A stretch of 64,000 bases of DNA, from positions 1-64,000 of the forward strand of contig NZ_LQZQ01000009.1 of assembly GCF_001593005.1 (NCBI RefSeq), in the 5' to 3' direction. Source of the stretch: Roseivirga ehrenbergii. GTDB taxonomy: Bacteria > Bacteroidota > Bacteroidia > Cytophagales > Cyclobacteriaceae. Positions within the stretch are counted from its first letter, which is position 1, and every line of letters begins with the position of its first letter. Below, piece by piece: positions 51,424 through 59,725 of this stretch. The notes under the pieces are model-generated. The model made no database searches. It was not told the origin of the DNA and saw nothing but the letters and a program-made list of their open reading frames with translations. Position numbers and translations under genes: made by a program.

Positions 51424-53646
51424 CTACATACTTATAATGGTGAACTCAACCCTTCGGTTGATGGCCCTACCCATTACGGTTCTATTGGTAGTGATTGGTT
51501 CACTTTCTCCGTGCCATACAAACTGAAGTCTGTCTTCTTTAATTCCCAAAGTAGCAAGTGCTTTTTTGACGGCTTCCACTCTTCTTCTAGATAAATCGAT
51601 ATTATACTCTAGCGTACCATAATTATCGGTATGGCCAGCCAGTTCAACAATGGCTGTTGGGTAGTCATTCATAAATTGGGCAAGGTTCCGAATTTCCGTC
51701 CATGACCTCGGTTTGAGTAGGTCTTTATCGAAATCGAAGAATACATTTCGGATAATAAACGAAGCACCAGGCGCTGCTTTTACCACTTGTGCATTTACGT
51801 TTATGATTGGAGCTTGTACACCACTCACCAAAGCATTAGATTCTATTGGTTCTTGCCCCAATTCTTTACGTTGGGCATTCAAAAGCTCAAATGTATCTCG
51901 CTTAATTTGAGGTAAACTCAAGTCGATAGCTACCGCCTTCATAATATCATTCGGTACACTAATCGGCTCTCCGGTTGCTAAATCGGCACTATCAAGGTCT
52001 AGTTTATCAAGCGTAACGGCATACACATTGATTTCAGAAATATCAAGAAGGTCAATGGTGGCTCCTACAGGAATGAAGCCTGGTATTTCTGCCCTGTAGC
52101 TATAAATTTCATCGGCTGGCAATTCGATACAATAGTTTCCGGCCGCATCGGTTCTTACTCGGCCTACTTCAACACCATCTCTTAGTCTAGAGAAAACCAC
52201 CTCCGCATCTAATGGGTTGCCTGTTTCGGGATCTGCTATGGTTCCACACAAGGTTACCAATCGTAACTGACGAGTTACTAACGGTAAGGTTAAGGAATGA
52301 ATATCTAAGTCATTGCCTTCTACCTCTCTACAGAAATATGCAAAAGAGCCATCGTGCGGAATGAAAAGGAACATGTCATCCACCTCAGTGTTAATCACGG
52401 GGCCTAAGTTTTCTGGCTCTGTCCAGCTCGTCCATGAGTTATCAAGGCGTCTGGTAACAAAAATATCTTTCTTACCATAACCACTATGTCCTTCAGAAGT
52501 GAAGAACATGGTTTTCTTATCAGGCATTAAAAACTGACCTTCTTCTTCGCCAGCAGAGTTAATCACAGGTCCCATGTGTAATGGTTCCGTCCATAAACCA
52601 TCCTTCTGCAAAAAGCTTACATATAAATCTCTTCCTCCTTCTGTGCCCCTTCCTTCTTCAGAAATAAGTAAAATTTCACTATCGGGTGTGAGCCAGAAAT
52701 TTACATTTCTATGAACATTGATATCATTAAAAATCTTAAGGTTGTTGGGTTTGGTCCATTCCGTTTTGGATATTCTCTGACTTTTTGAAATACCATATTT
52801 CATTCCGCCAGGCAAGTACTGGTTTCCTAGAATAATCAATTCTTCATCTTCTTGAAGGAATGAGCTTATAAAGTTTGGGTCGGGATTGTTGAGTACATCT
52901 CCGATGTTCTTTGCCAGACCCCAATCTAGGGTGGTTGAGTCAAAATCGGAATACCAGATATCTTCTAAGTCTTCCTCACCGCCTACATTTTCAGGGTGTC
53001 CCCTTCTGCTGAAGTAGAGTGTTTTTTTGTCCTTGGTCATTAAGGGTTTTATCTCCCTATTTGTACTGTTCACCAAATCGTTAAGTCTGTACACCATCAA
53101 TTTGGTGTTGATATTGGGCATCAAGTTGATTTTAGCCTCTATTGGTTCTTGTGAGTTAGAAACGCCAATACAGTCAATAGCTGTAAAGCCATCTACAGAC
53201 CTTCCGTCTATTACAATTTTAACCGCTTTTACATTGTAAGGAGTTTTATCCAAAAATATTCTGAACATCCTGTGCGATTCACTTACAGGTCCTGGGTTTT
53301 GTTTAAATACAGAATATTCTTTGTTATCATCATCGTACAAAAATACCTCCCTAATGGCTCCGGGATTAAAGGTTTCACCAATGGCAATTTGCTCGATAGG
53401 CATTTCTAAGTCGAATTGAACTTTTATAAATTCAACGGTATTGGGGTTGAAGGGAGACCAAGCACTTGGATTATCTCCACCTGCGGGAAGTACGTTGGGC
53501 TTACCCAATACTTGTTTGGCTGACCCTTGTAGCTCTGAAATTTCGGAGGAATAGTCAATCACGCGAGAAGCCCACTGAACTGTGGTTTGGGAATAGGTTG
53601 CAGTAAAGCATAATACCCAAAGAAGCGTACAAAAGACAATTCTCAT
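51424..53646 (-). CDS. OmpA-family protein with PD40 repeats
   Basis: The start at 53646 (MRIVFCTLLWVLCFTATYSQ) is preferred over an in-frame ATG six codons upstream; 740 residues. After the signal peptide comes a discoidin-like domain (FIKVQFDLEMPIEQIAIGET), then a PD40/WD40-like propeller (KPLMTKDKKTLYFSRRGHPE; GQFLMPDKKTMFFTSEGHSG; PHDGSFAYFCREVEGND), a carboxypeptidase-regulatory-like fold (CGTIADPETGNPLDAEVVFS) and a C-terminal OmpA peptidoglycan-binding domain (VFFDFDKDLLKPRSWTEIRN, VELAGHTDNYGTLEYN, LSRRRVEAVKKAL). It attaches the outer membrane or an exported machine to peptidoglycan. Partly resembles type IX secretion component PorE, but has the extra front domain. Confidence 0.88.
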   Translation of the reverse strand: MRIVFCTLLWVLCFTATYSQTTVQWASRVIDYSSEISELQGSAKQVLGKPNVLPAGGDNPSAWSPFNPNTVEFIKVQFDLEMPIEQIAIGETFNPGAIREVFLYDDDNKEYSVFKQNPGPVSESHRMFRIFLDKTPYNVKAVKIVIDGRSVDGFTAIDCIGVSNSQEPIEAKINLMPNINTKLMVYRLNDLVNSTNREIKPLMTKDKKTLYFSRRGHPENVGGEEDLEDIWYSDFDSTTLDWGLAKNIGDVLNNPDPNFISSFLQEDEELIILGNQYLPGGMKYGISKSQRISKTEWTKPNNLKIFNDINVHRNVNFWLTPDSEILLISEEGRGTEGGRDLYVSFLQKDGLWTEPLHMGPVINSAGEEEGQFLMPDKKTMFFTSEGHSGYGKKDIFVTRRLDNSWTSWTEPENLGPVINTEVDDMFLFIPHDGSFAYFCREVEGNDLDIHSLTLPLVTRQLRLVTLCGTIADPETGNPLDAEVVFSRLRDGVEVGRVRTDAAGNYCIELPADEIYSYRAEIPGFIPVGATIDLLDISEINVYAVTLDKLDLDSADLATGEPISVPNDIMKAVAIDLSLPQIKRDTFELLNAQRKELGQEPIESNALVSGVQAPIINVNAQVVKAAPGASFIIRNVFFDFDKDLLKPRSWTEIRNLAQFMNDYPTAIVELAGHTDNYGTLEYNIDLSRRRVEAVKKALATLGIKEDRLQFVWHGESEPITTNRTVMGRAINRRVEFTIISM

Positions 53647-53735
53647 AAAAGTGGAAACACACATGTTAATTGGGATTCAATAATAACCAATTATAACAAG
53701 TAAAAGAATATTTAAAGGAAGCAAATAGCCTTTTT

Positions 53736-56066
53736 CTATTCAATTGATCTTTGGTTGAAAATCATATACCCGAATGAGAGCGACAACCCTAAATTAGAAG
53801 TGGGGTTTTCTAAATAATTCACCCGAAGAGTGAGGGGGCCCAAGACGGAATTATAGATTAGGCCTGCCATTCCTAATAAACGAACATCCTCAAAGCCATT
53901 TTTATCCTGTGCTTGTTGCCCAGCTATTTGCTGTGGTCGATTATAAGCACTGAAGCCATAAACCTCTCCTCTAAAAAACAGACTGTTTGTTAAACGAACC
54001 GAATGTACCATTCCAGCCCCCACATAGCTATATGCTCTATAGTTTGGAAGAAAATAGGTTTCAGAATCGAACATAGGGTTAAACTGGCTAGCATAAATTA
54101 GGCTGGACTGATAGTTCATAAAGTTGGGTTGGGTACTATATATTGATTCGAACTTCCATCCAAAACTATAATTGTCAGATATATTCTTGTACTCTTCAAA
54201 ATATAGCTCAAGTGCCAGCCAGTTTTTTGATTCTGTATAGGTGGTAGTCACATTAGGTCTGTATAAAACAGAAGTACTTCCTGGGGTATAGGAAAGATGC
54301 CCTAACAACATGTTGGCAGAGGTGTAAAATCTCACTCCCGAAGTAGCAAATTGTTTGGTGTTCAGGCTGTTTCTTTCGTAGCTGAGTTTGCCTTTAAAGG
54401 CCTCATACCTGGTGTGGTCTAAGCTTTCTTCAACTGAAATATTAGCCATGTTGCTAAAGTTATCGGAGTTTCTAACATAGGCGGCTTCGGCTGTAAATAC
54501 ACTGCGTTGGCCAGATCCTAAACCTACGATAGCACCAAATTTCCTATCTATTCTGTTTAGAATAGTAGGATTGGCTTTTTCATCGAAAAAATCATCTGTA
54601 TTTAGGTAATCCCATTGGTTTAATAAGAAGGAAGGTTCTAAAAATAACCTTGTTCTAGGGTTAAGATTAAAACGAGAACCCAAATAAACCGACTCATAAA
54701 ATTTACCAGTAGAAATTTTAAGCTTATACGAATTTAGGAAGCGATTAAAAGAATTAAGCGTCAAACCGAAGTGTAGTGTACTCACGCTTCTGGTGGAAAG
54801 ATTTCCTCCAAAATCTACTGATAGGCCGTTTCTTGCAGTTGGTTTTAAATAAAATTCCAACACATAAAATTCCTTTTCATAATCGTAGTCAAAATTGATA
54901 TAGATATTTCTGAAGTAAGGTTCGGAAAGCAGTTTAAAGTAGGCTTGTCTGATTTCTAGCAAACTTAAAGGGCCATCTTTAAAAGAAACTAAAGAGTTAA
55001 TCAATAACTCCTGTTTTGGCATAAAACCAAATAACCTAATGGCTCCAAATTCATACGCTTCAAATTTTTCTCTGAACTTGGTTCGATTTGATTCCACCTG
55101 ACTTTTATCTACTCTACGCAAAATTTTCTGCTTTATACCTTCCATTTGACTCATGGTTACATCGTATCCTGCTTGGATTAGTTCAGGAACTTTATCAAAC
55201 GACATGGCCGTATAAGACTTCATTTCTGGCTCAATGTAAATATCCGTGCTGTCTAACTGAGAGGGGTCAGACTTGTTGAGGAAGAGAAAAAGAAGAGCGT
55301 CCGTCAAAATTTCTTCATCAGCATCAAACGGATAAGATTCGGCTTTTTTAGTGGCTACGTTTGACCCGATTGTTACTTCGGGCTTAAACTCATCTTTCAT
55401 TATGTCTACAGGAAAGTTGTCGTAAACACCACCATCAAAGATGTATTGATTCTGAAATTTGATTGGTCTGTAAAAGAACGGGACTGCCATGGATGAACGT
55501 GTAGCCTGCATCAATGAGCCCGTATCTAGCCGAACTACTTTTTCGGAAAAAATGTCGGCAGCTACAGCCTTAAATGGAACAAACAGATTATCGAAATTAT
55601 AGTTGGCTGCTTTTGCCGCCTGACCTAAATATTCGTTTAAAAGAAAATTGATAATAATATCGTTGGCCAATGGAGTACTAATGGATGCCTTGAAATTTTT
55701 ATCTAAAAGAAGGTCAACGGTTAGCCATGAGGCATCGTCTTGAGATTTGGTATAGTTGTATTGATAACGTTCTGATGATACACCGTTGATCCAATTCTCA
55801 AAGTTGGGATTGGTAACAATTATCTCGATTTCTTCTGGGCTAAAACCTGCTGCATATAGCGACCCGACTACGGCCCCCATTGATGTGCCCACTACGTAGT
55901 CTATGGGGATATTATTTTCTTCGAGTGCCTTCATTACCCCAATATGAGCAATGCCTTTGGCTGCTCCTCCGCTCAAAACCAAGCCCACTTTTTGTGCATG
56001 GATAATGAAGGAAGTGCACAGCAACAAAAAAATAACTAGAGACCGGTTTGCAAATTTGATTGACAT
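53736..56066 (-). CDS. Patatin-like phospholipase with POTRA and beta-barrel
   Basis: 776 residues with signal peptide (FIIHAQ). Patatin domain: oxyanion loop VLSGGAAKGIAHIGVM, nucleophile S62 in GTSMG, and catalytic Asp in IFDGGVYDNFP near 208. A POTRA-like region (SLVSFKDGPLSLLEIRQAYF) follows at about 345-420, then a 16-strand-type Omp85 barrel (LGLSLSFGYMIFNQRSIE at the end). This is the type Vd-like arrangement (PlpD family), in which the barrel displays or releases the lipase. A hairpin with T7 abuts its start codon. It lies 47 bp after the M23 gene on the same strand. Confidence 0.9.
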   Translation of the reverse strand: MSIKFANRSLVIFLLLCTSFIIHAQKVGLVLSGGAAKGIAHIGVMKALEENNIPIDYVVGTSMGAVVGSLYAAGFSPEEIEIIVTNPNFENWINGVSSERYQYNYTKSQDDASWLTVDLLLDKNFKASISTPLANDIIINFLLNEYLGQAAKAANYNFDNLFVPFKAVAADIFSEKVVRLDTGSLMQATRSSMAVPFFYRPIKFQNQYIFDGGVYDNFPVDIMKDEFKPEVTIGSNVATKKAESYPFDADEEILTDALLFLFLNKSDPSQLDSTDIYIEPEMKSYTAMSFDKVPELIQAGYDVTMSQMEGIKQKILRRVDKSQVESNRTKFREKFEAYEFGAIRLFGFMPKQELLINSLVSFKDGPLSLLEIRQAYFKLLSEPYFRNIYINFDYDYEKEFYVLEFYLKPTARNGLSVDFGGNLSTRSVSTLHFGLTLNSFNRFLNSYKLKISTGKFYESVYLGSRFNLNPRTRLFLEPSFLLNQWDYLNTDDFFDEKANPTILNRIDRKFGAIVGLGSGQRSVFTAEAAYVRNSDNFSNMANISVEESLDHTRYEAFKGKLSYERNSLNTKQFATSGVRFYTSANMLLGHLSYTPGSTSVLYRPNVTTTYTESKNWLALELYFEEYKNISDNYSFGWKFESIYSTQPNFMNYQSSLIYASQFNPMFDSETYFLPNYRAYSYVGAGMVHSVRLTNSLFFRGEVYGFSAYNRPQQIAGQQAQDKNGFEDVRLLGMAGLIYNSVLGPLTLRVNYLENPTSNLGLSLSFGYMIFNQRSIE

Positions 56067-56091
56067 AAAAAAAGCAGGGATTAGCCTGCTT
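56067..56091 (-). terminator. Hairpin and T7 tract touching the patatin start codon
   Basis: Read leftward: AAGCAGG (56091-56085), a 6-nt loop, CCTGCTT (56078-56072), and seven T residues (56073-56067, two of them in the stem) that run directly into ATG at 56066. It would end transcripts of the M23 gene upstream; a near-consensus -7 box TATTTTTA just before it may start the patatin mRNA within or before the stem. Confidence 0.8.
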
Positions 56092-56113
56092 AAAAATATA
56101 AATTCAATTTCAT

Positions 56114-57391
56114 TTATCTATTACTAGCAGTAATAACATCTTCCACCCAATCCATTGGAATGTCATTTAGTTTTTTATCCATCAATTCCTTCATGGCTTC
56201 AAACTTTATAATGTGTTCCGCAGAAAGTGGTTTTTCAGCTGGTAAATCTTCTCTCAAGAAATCAACTTGTTCTCCTCTTTTCCAAAATCTGAAACAAAGG
56301 TGGTTGCCAGTGGCTAAGCCTGTACTTCCGACATAACCAATAATATCTCCTTTTTTTACTTTTTGCCCATTCTTGTAATTTCCAAACTTAGACATGTGTA
56401 AATAGCCCGTAGTATAGGTGCCGTTATGTCTAATCTTCACATAGTTGCCATTTCCTCCGGTATAACCTCTTGCAATAATTACCCCGTCAGCAGCAGCTTT
56501 AATTGGGGTGCCTTTGGCAGCGGCAAAATCGGTTCCTAAATGAGCTCTTCTAGTATTTAGTACTGGATGAAGACGACTTTTACTATATCGTGAAGAGATT
56601 CGGGAAAACTCAACAGGATACCTTAAGAATGCTCTTTGAAGGCTTTCACCCAGATCGTCATAATAATCGAATCCGTCTCCTTGATCATAGGCATAAGCCA
56701 TATAGTTATTTCTAATATGATTAAACTCTGCTCCTAAAACTTTGCCAATTCCAATAGGCTCGCCATTCACTTGTCTTTCTTCATATATTACTTTAAACCA
56801 ATCTCCAACTTGAAGAGAACGCATATCTATTTGCCATCCGAAAACATCGGCCACAGCACTTACTAATGCGGCTGAGCCTCCTTTTTCCCTGATAGAATGA
56901 TCGAGTGAAACGGTAATTCTGCCCGACATGGTTTTTTCTATGGTTTCAACCTCTCTTTCTTCTTTATAAATAGAAATTGAATCCTTCAGCTGATAAACCA
57001 CATATTCTAAAGGGCTTGGCTCGTAAACAAAATAGGCGGCTCTCTTAATAGAGTCTTCCGTATAAAAAAGGGTGTAATCACGATTTGGAATAAAATTACG
57101 CACGCTAAACACATCTTTAGAAAGACGGTCGATGCTGAAAATATCTTGATTACTGATGTTAAAAGGGAGAAGAATATCTGCAATAGTCTGATTGCGCTTT
57201 ATTTTCCCTTCAAGCATTTGATACTCATCTAAGGGTATTCCAAATTTATAAAGTGGCTCTGGAATCTCAGCAACTTCATTCGTTGGTATGTCCTCTTCAA
57301 TAAATGGATTGCTTTCTTTGCTAAAATAGAAGTATAGAACTACCACAACGACTAAACTCACAACACTGGCAAGTCCTAAGTTTTTTTTCAT
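56114..57391 (-). CDS. M23 peptidoglycan metallopeptidase (HxC variant)
   Basis: 425 residues. One N-terminal membrane helix (SVVSLVVVVVLYFYF), a long opener region (FNISNQDIFSIDRLSKDVFS, with LysM-like YTLFYTED), and a LytM/M23 domain at about 275-375. Zinc ligands H284 and D288 (HLGTDFAA) and catalytic H332 (GYLHMSKF) are present. The usual HxH is H364-L-C366 (TGNHLCFRFWKRG), so the third zinc ligand is a cysteine. This form occurs widely in Bacteroidota M23 proteins. It hydrolyses peptide crosslinks for wall growth. The patatin gene follows on the same strand. Confidence 0.92.
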   Translation of the reverse strand: MKKNLGLASVVSLVVVVVLYFYFSKESNPFIEEDIPTNEVAEIPEPLYKFGIPLDEYQMLEGKIKRNQTIADILLPFNISNQDIFSIDRLSKDVFSVRNFIPNRDYTLFYTEDSIKRAAYFVYEPSPLEYVVYQLKDSISIYKEEREVETIEKTMSGRITVSLDHSIREKGGSAALVSAVADVFGWQIDMRSLQVGDWFKVIYEERQVNGEPIGIGKVLGAEFNHIRNNYMAYAYDQGDGFDYYDDLGESLQRAFLRYPVEFSRISSRYSKSRLHPVLNTRRAHLGTDFAAAKGTPIKAAADGVIIARGYTGGNGNYVKIRHNGTYTTGYLHMSKFGNYKNGQKVKKGDIIGYVGSTGLATGNHLCFRFWKRGEQVDFLREDLPAEKPLSAEHIIKFEAMKELMDKKLNDIPMDWVEDVITASNR

Positions 57392-57462
57392 TCTCCGTTA
57401 GTTTTTACCTTTCAACGGCAAAGTACTAAAAATGTGGCCTTTTAGTAAATATTTTTTTTCGG

Positions 57463-59676
57463 CTATATTTTTGAACCTCTGAGCCTAAGGCTATTCAGTA
57501 CAACCGAAACAGAAGAAAAAGCCATTGCTGCGCCTGCAATCATAGGGTTTAGAAGAAATCCATTGATAGGAAAAAGCACTCCTGCCGCCAAAGGAATGGC
57601 TATTACGTTGTATGCAAAGACCCAAAACAAGTTCTGCTTCATGGTTTTTGTGGTTTTTTCGGAAAGCAGAATTAACTGATGTAGTTTAGAAATATCTCCG
57701 TTTAGTAAAGTTACAGAAGCGCTTTCTAATGCTACATCGGCTCCAGTGCTCATTGCAATTCCTAAATCCGCTTCGGCCATGGAGGGCGCATCATTAATGC
57801 CATCGCCAGCGAAAGCTACAATGTGTCCCTCGGTTTTGGCTTGTTTAACTATCGCGTGCTTATCGTCTGGCAATAGACCAGCCTGATACTTCTTGATCCC
57901 TGTTTCGCGGGCCACATTCGCGCAAATTTGTTCGTTGTCGCCAGAAAGCATTTCAATTTCTATCCCGCGCTTTTGAAGTTGATTCACCAAAGCTGCAGAT
58001 GATTTACGGACGGTGTCTTTTAAAGCAATTACTGCTAAAACCTTTTCGTCCCGAATAAAGAACACTTGGGTTCTACCTTCCTTGTCATAGCTTTTTATCA
58101 AATCACTAATTTCACCTGAAAGCGAAATTTCCTTTAAACCGCTTTTTCCAACAATTTTATAATTGTGTTGGTCTAGGGTAGTGGCTAATCCAACCCCTGC
58201 AATTGTTTTAAGGTCTTTAATTTGAACAGGGAAAAGCAAATAATTTTCCTCTAGATAATCCGTAACTGCTTCTGCAATTGGGTGACTTGATGCCGCCTCC
58301 ATTCCGTTGAGCACACTCAAAAGTTCAAGGTTATTTTCTTCAGTAAAGAAGGTTTTGAAGTCGGTAACCGAAAGTTTCCCTTCTGATATAGTGCCTGTTT
58401 TATCTACAAAAAGTTTAGTCACTTTCGAAGCATTCTCTAAAGCCACAGCATCTTTAACGAGAATTCCGTTTTTTGCTCCTTTTCCAATACCAACCATAAT
58501 CGCCATTGGTGTGGCTAAACCAAGAGCACAAGGGCATGCAATAATGAGCACAGAAAAGGTGTTTATAAAGGCGTAAGTGAGGGCAGGGTCGGGGCCAATA
58601 AAACACCATATAACGAAGGTAAGTGCGGCTAAGCCCAGTACTATTGGCACAAATACACTTGCAATTTTATCGGCCAGTTGTTGTGCGGGAGCTTTGGAGC
58701 CTTGGGCTTCAGTAACCATCTGAATGATTTTGCCCAACATGGTGTCTTCACCCAACTTTTCGGTTTTAACCTGTAGACTTCCATCGGTATTGATGGTACC
58801 TGCTTTTACTTCATCACCTTCTGATTTTTCAACTAAAACAGATTCGCCAGAAATCATGGCTTCGTCTAAACTTGCACGTCCAGAAATTATTTTTCCGTCT
58901 ACAGGAATTTTCTCTCCGGCTTTTACTAAGAGAATATCGTTTAGCTGAACTTCTTCAAATAGAATTTCATGTTGTTCTCCATCTTCAATTCGGATTACCT
59001 TTTTTACCTGAAGCTCATAAAGCTTCTCAATGGCTTTTGAGGTAGAAAACTTGGCTTTTTCTTCCAAATACTTACCCAATAGAATAAAGGCAATAATCAC
59101 GGCTGCCGATTCATAATACACATGCACCTGCAAACCTTGGTTTCTAATTATTTCTGGAAAAATGGTGTTGAACATGCTGAACAGAAAAGCGGAACCAGTT
59201 CCAAAAGCAATGAGCGTATCCATATTAACGGCTCCTCGCTTAATTTGCGAAAAGGCACTTGTGAAAAACCTCCACCCAGAAATAAAGACCACAGGAAATG
59301 AAAGGGCGAGTAGAGCCCAATTTTTATAGAGGAAGTCACCTACAAACATGGAAAGCACCATGACAATAGCACCAAGCGTAATGGCCAAAGCCAATGCTCG
59401 TTTCGTATTCTTCAAACCTTCTTCTCGTGCAGTGGCAACTGAGGCTTTGTCTTTTTTGGCCTGAAGTGTATAGCCGGCACCTTTTACATATTTCTGGAGC
59501 AATTTAAAGTCAACTTCGGCCTCGTTATAGACTAAACTAACCGTATTGGTAGCATAGTTTACCGAAGCTTCTTGTACTCCTTTACTGTTCTTGAGGGTTT
59601 TCTCAACGGTAGAGGCACAGCCTGCGCAGTGCATTCCTTCAACGGGGTAAGTATCTTTAATCATGGCTTTCTGCAT
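57463..59676 (-). CDS. copA: Copper-translocating P-type ATPase
   Basis: 737 residues. One N-terminal heavy-metal domain with GMHCAGC (C17/C20). The membrane metal site ACPCALGLATP (near 380), phosphorylation site FVDKTGTISEG (near 424), SSHPIAEAV, and hinge AFAGDGINDAPSMAEADLGI are intact; the last helix pair contains MAFSSVSVVLNSLRL, the MxxSS of copper-type P1B-1 pumps. It exports Cu+ from the cytoplasm. A second possible start is MIKDTYPVEG four codons in. A DsbD-like thiol reductase gene is just upstream on the same strand, as often near copper genes. Confidence 0.94.
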   Translation of the reverse strand: MQKAMIKDTYPVEGMHCAGCASTVEKTLKNSKGVQEASVNYATNTVSLVYNEAEVDFKLLQKYVKGAGYTLQAKKDKASVATAREEGLKNTKRALALAITLGAIVMVLSMFVGDFLYKNWALLALSFPVVFISGWRFFTSAFSQIKRGAVNMDTLIAFGTGSAFLFSMFNTIFPEIIRNQGLQVHVYYESAAVIIAFILLGKYLEEKAKFSTSKAIEKLYELQVKKVIRIEDGEQHEILFEEVQLNDILLVKAGEKIPVDGKIISGRASLDEAMISGESVLVEKSEGDEVKAGTINTDGSLQVKTEKLGEDTMLGKIIQMVTEAQGSKAPAQQLADKIASVFVPIVLGLAALTFVIWCFIGPDPALTYAFINTFSVLIIACPCALGLATPMAIMVGIGKGAKNGILVKDAVALENASKVTKLFVDKTGTISEGKLSVTDFKTFFTEENNLELLSVLNGMEAASSHPIAEAVTDYLEENYLLFPVQIKDLKTIAGVGLATTLDQHNYKIVGKSGLKEISLSGEISDLIKSYDKEGRTQVFFIRDEKVLAVIALKDTVRKSSAALVNQLQKRGIEIEMLSGDNEQICANVARETGIKKYQAGLLPDDKHAIVKQAKTEGHIVAFAGDGINDAPSMAEADLGIAMSTGADVALESASVTLLNGDISKLHQLILLSEKTTKTMKQNLFWVFAYNVIAIPLAAGVLFPINGFLLNPMIAGAAMAFSSVSVVLNSLRLRGSKI

Positions 59677-59725
59677 TGCGTTTTGTCAACAATACCAATG
59701 CTTGAAAAGTGCCATCGGTAATGGG

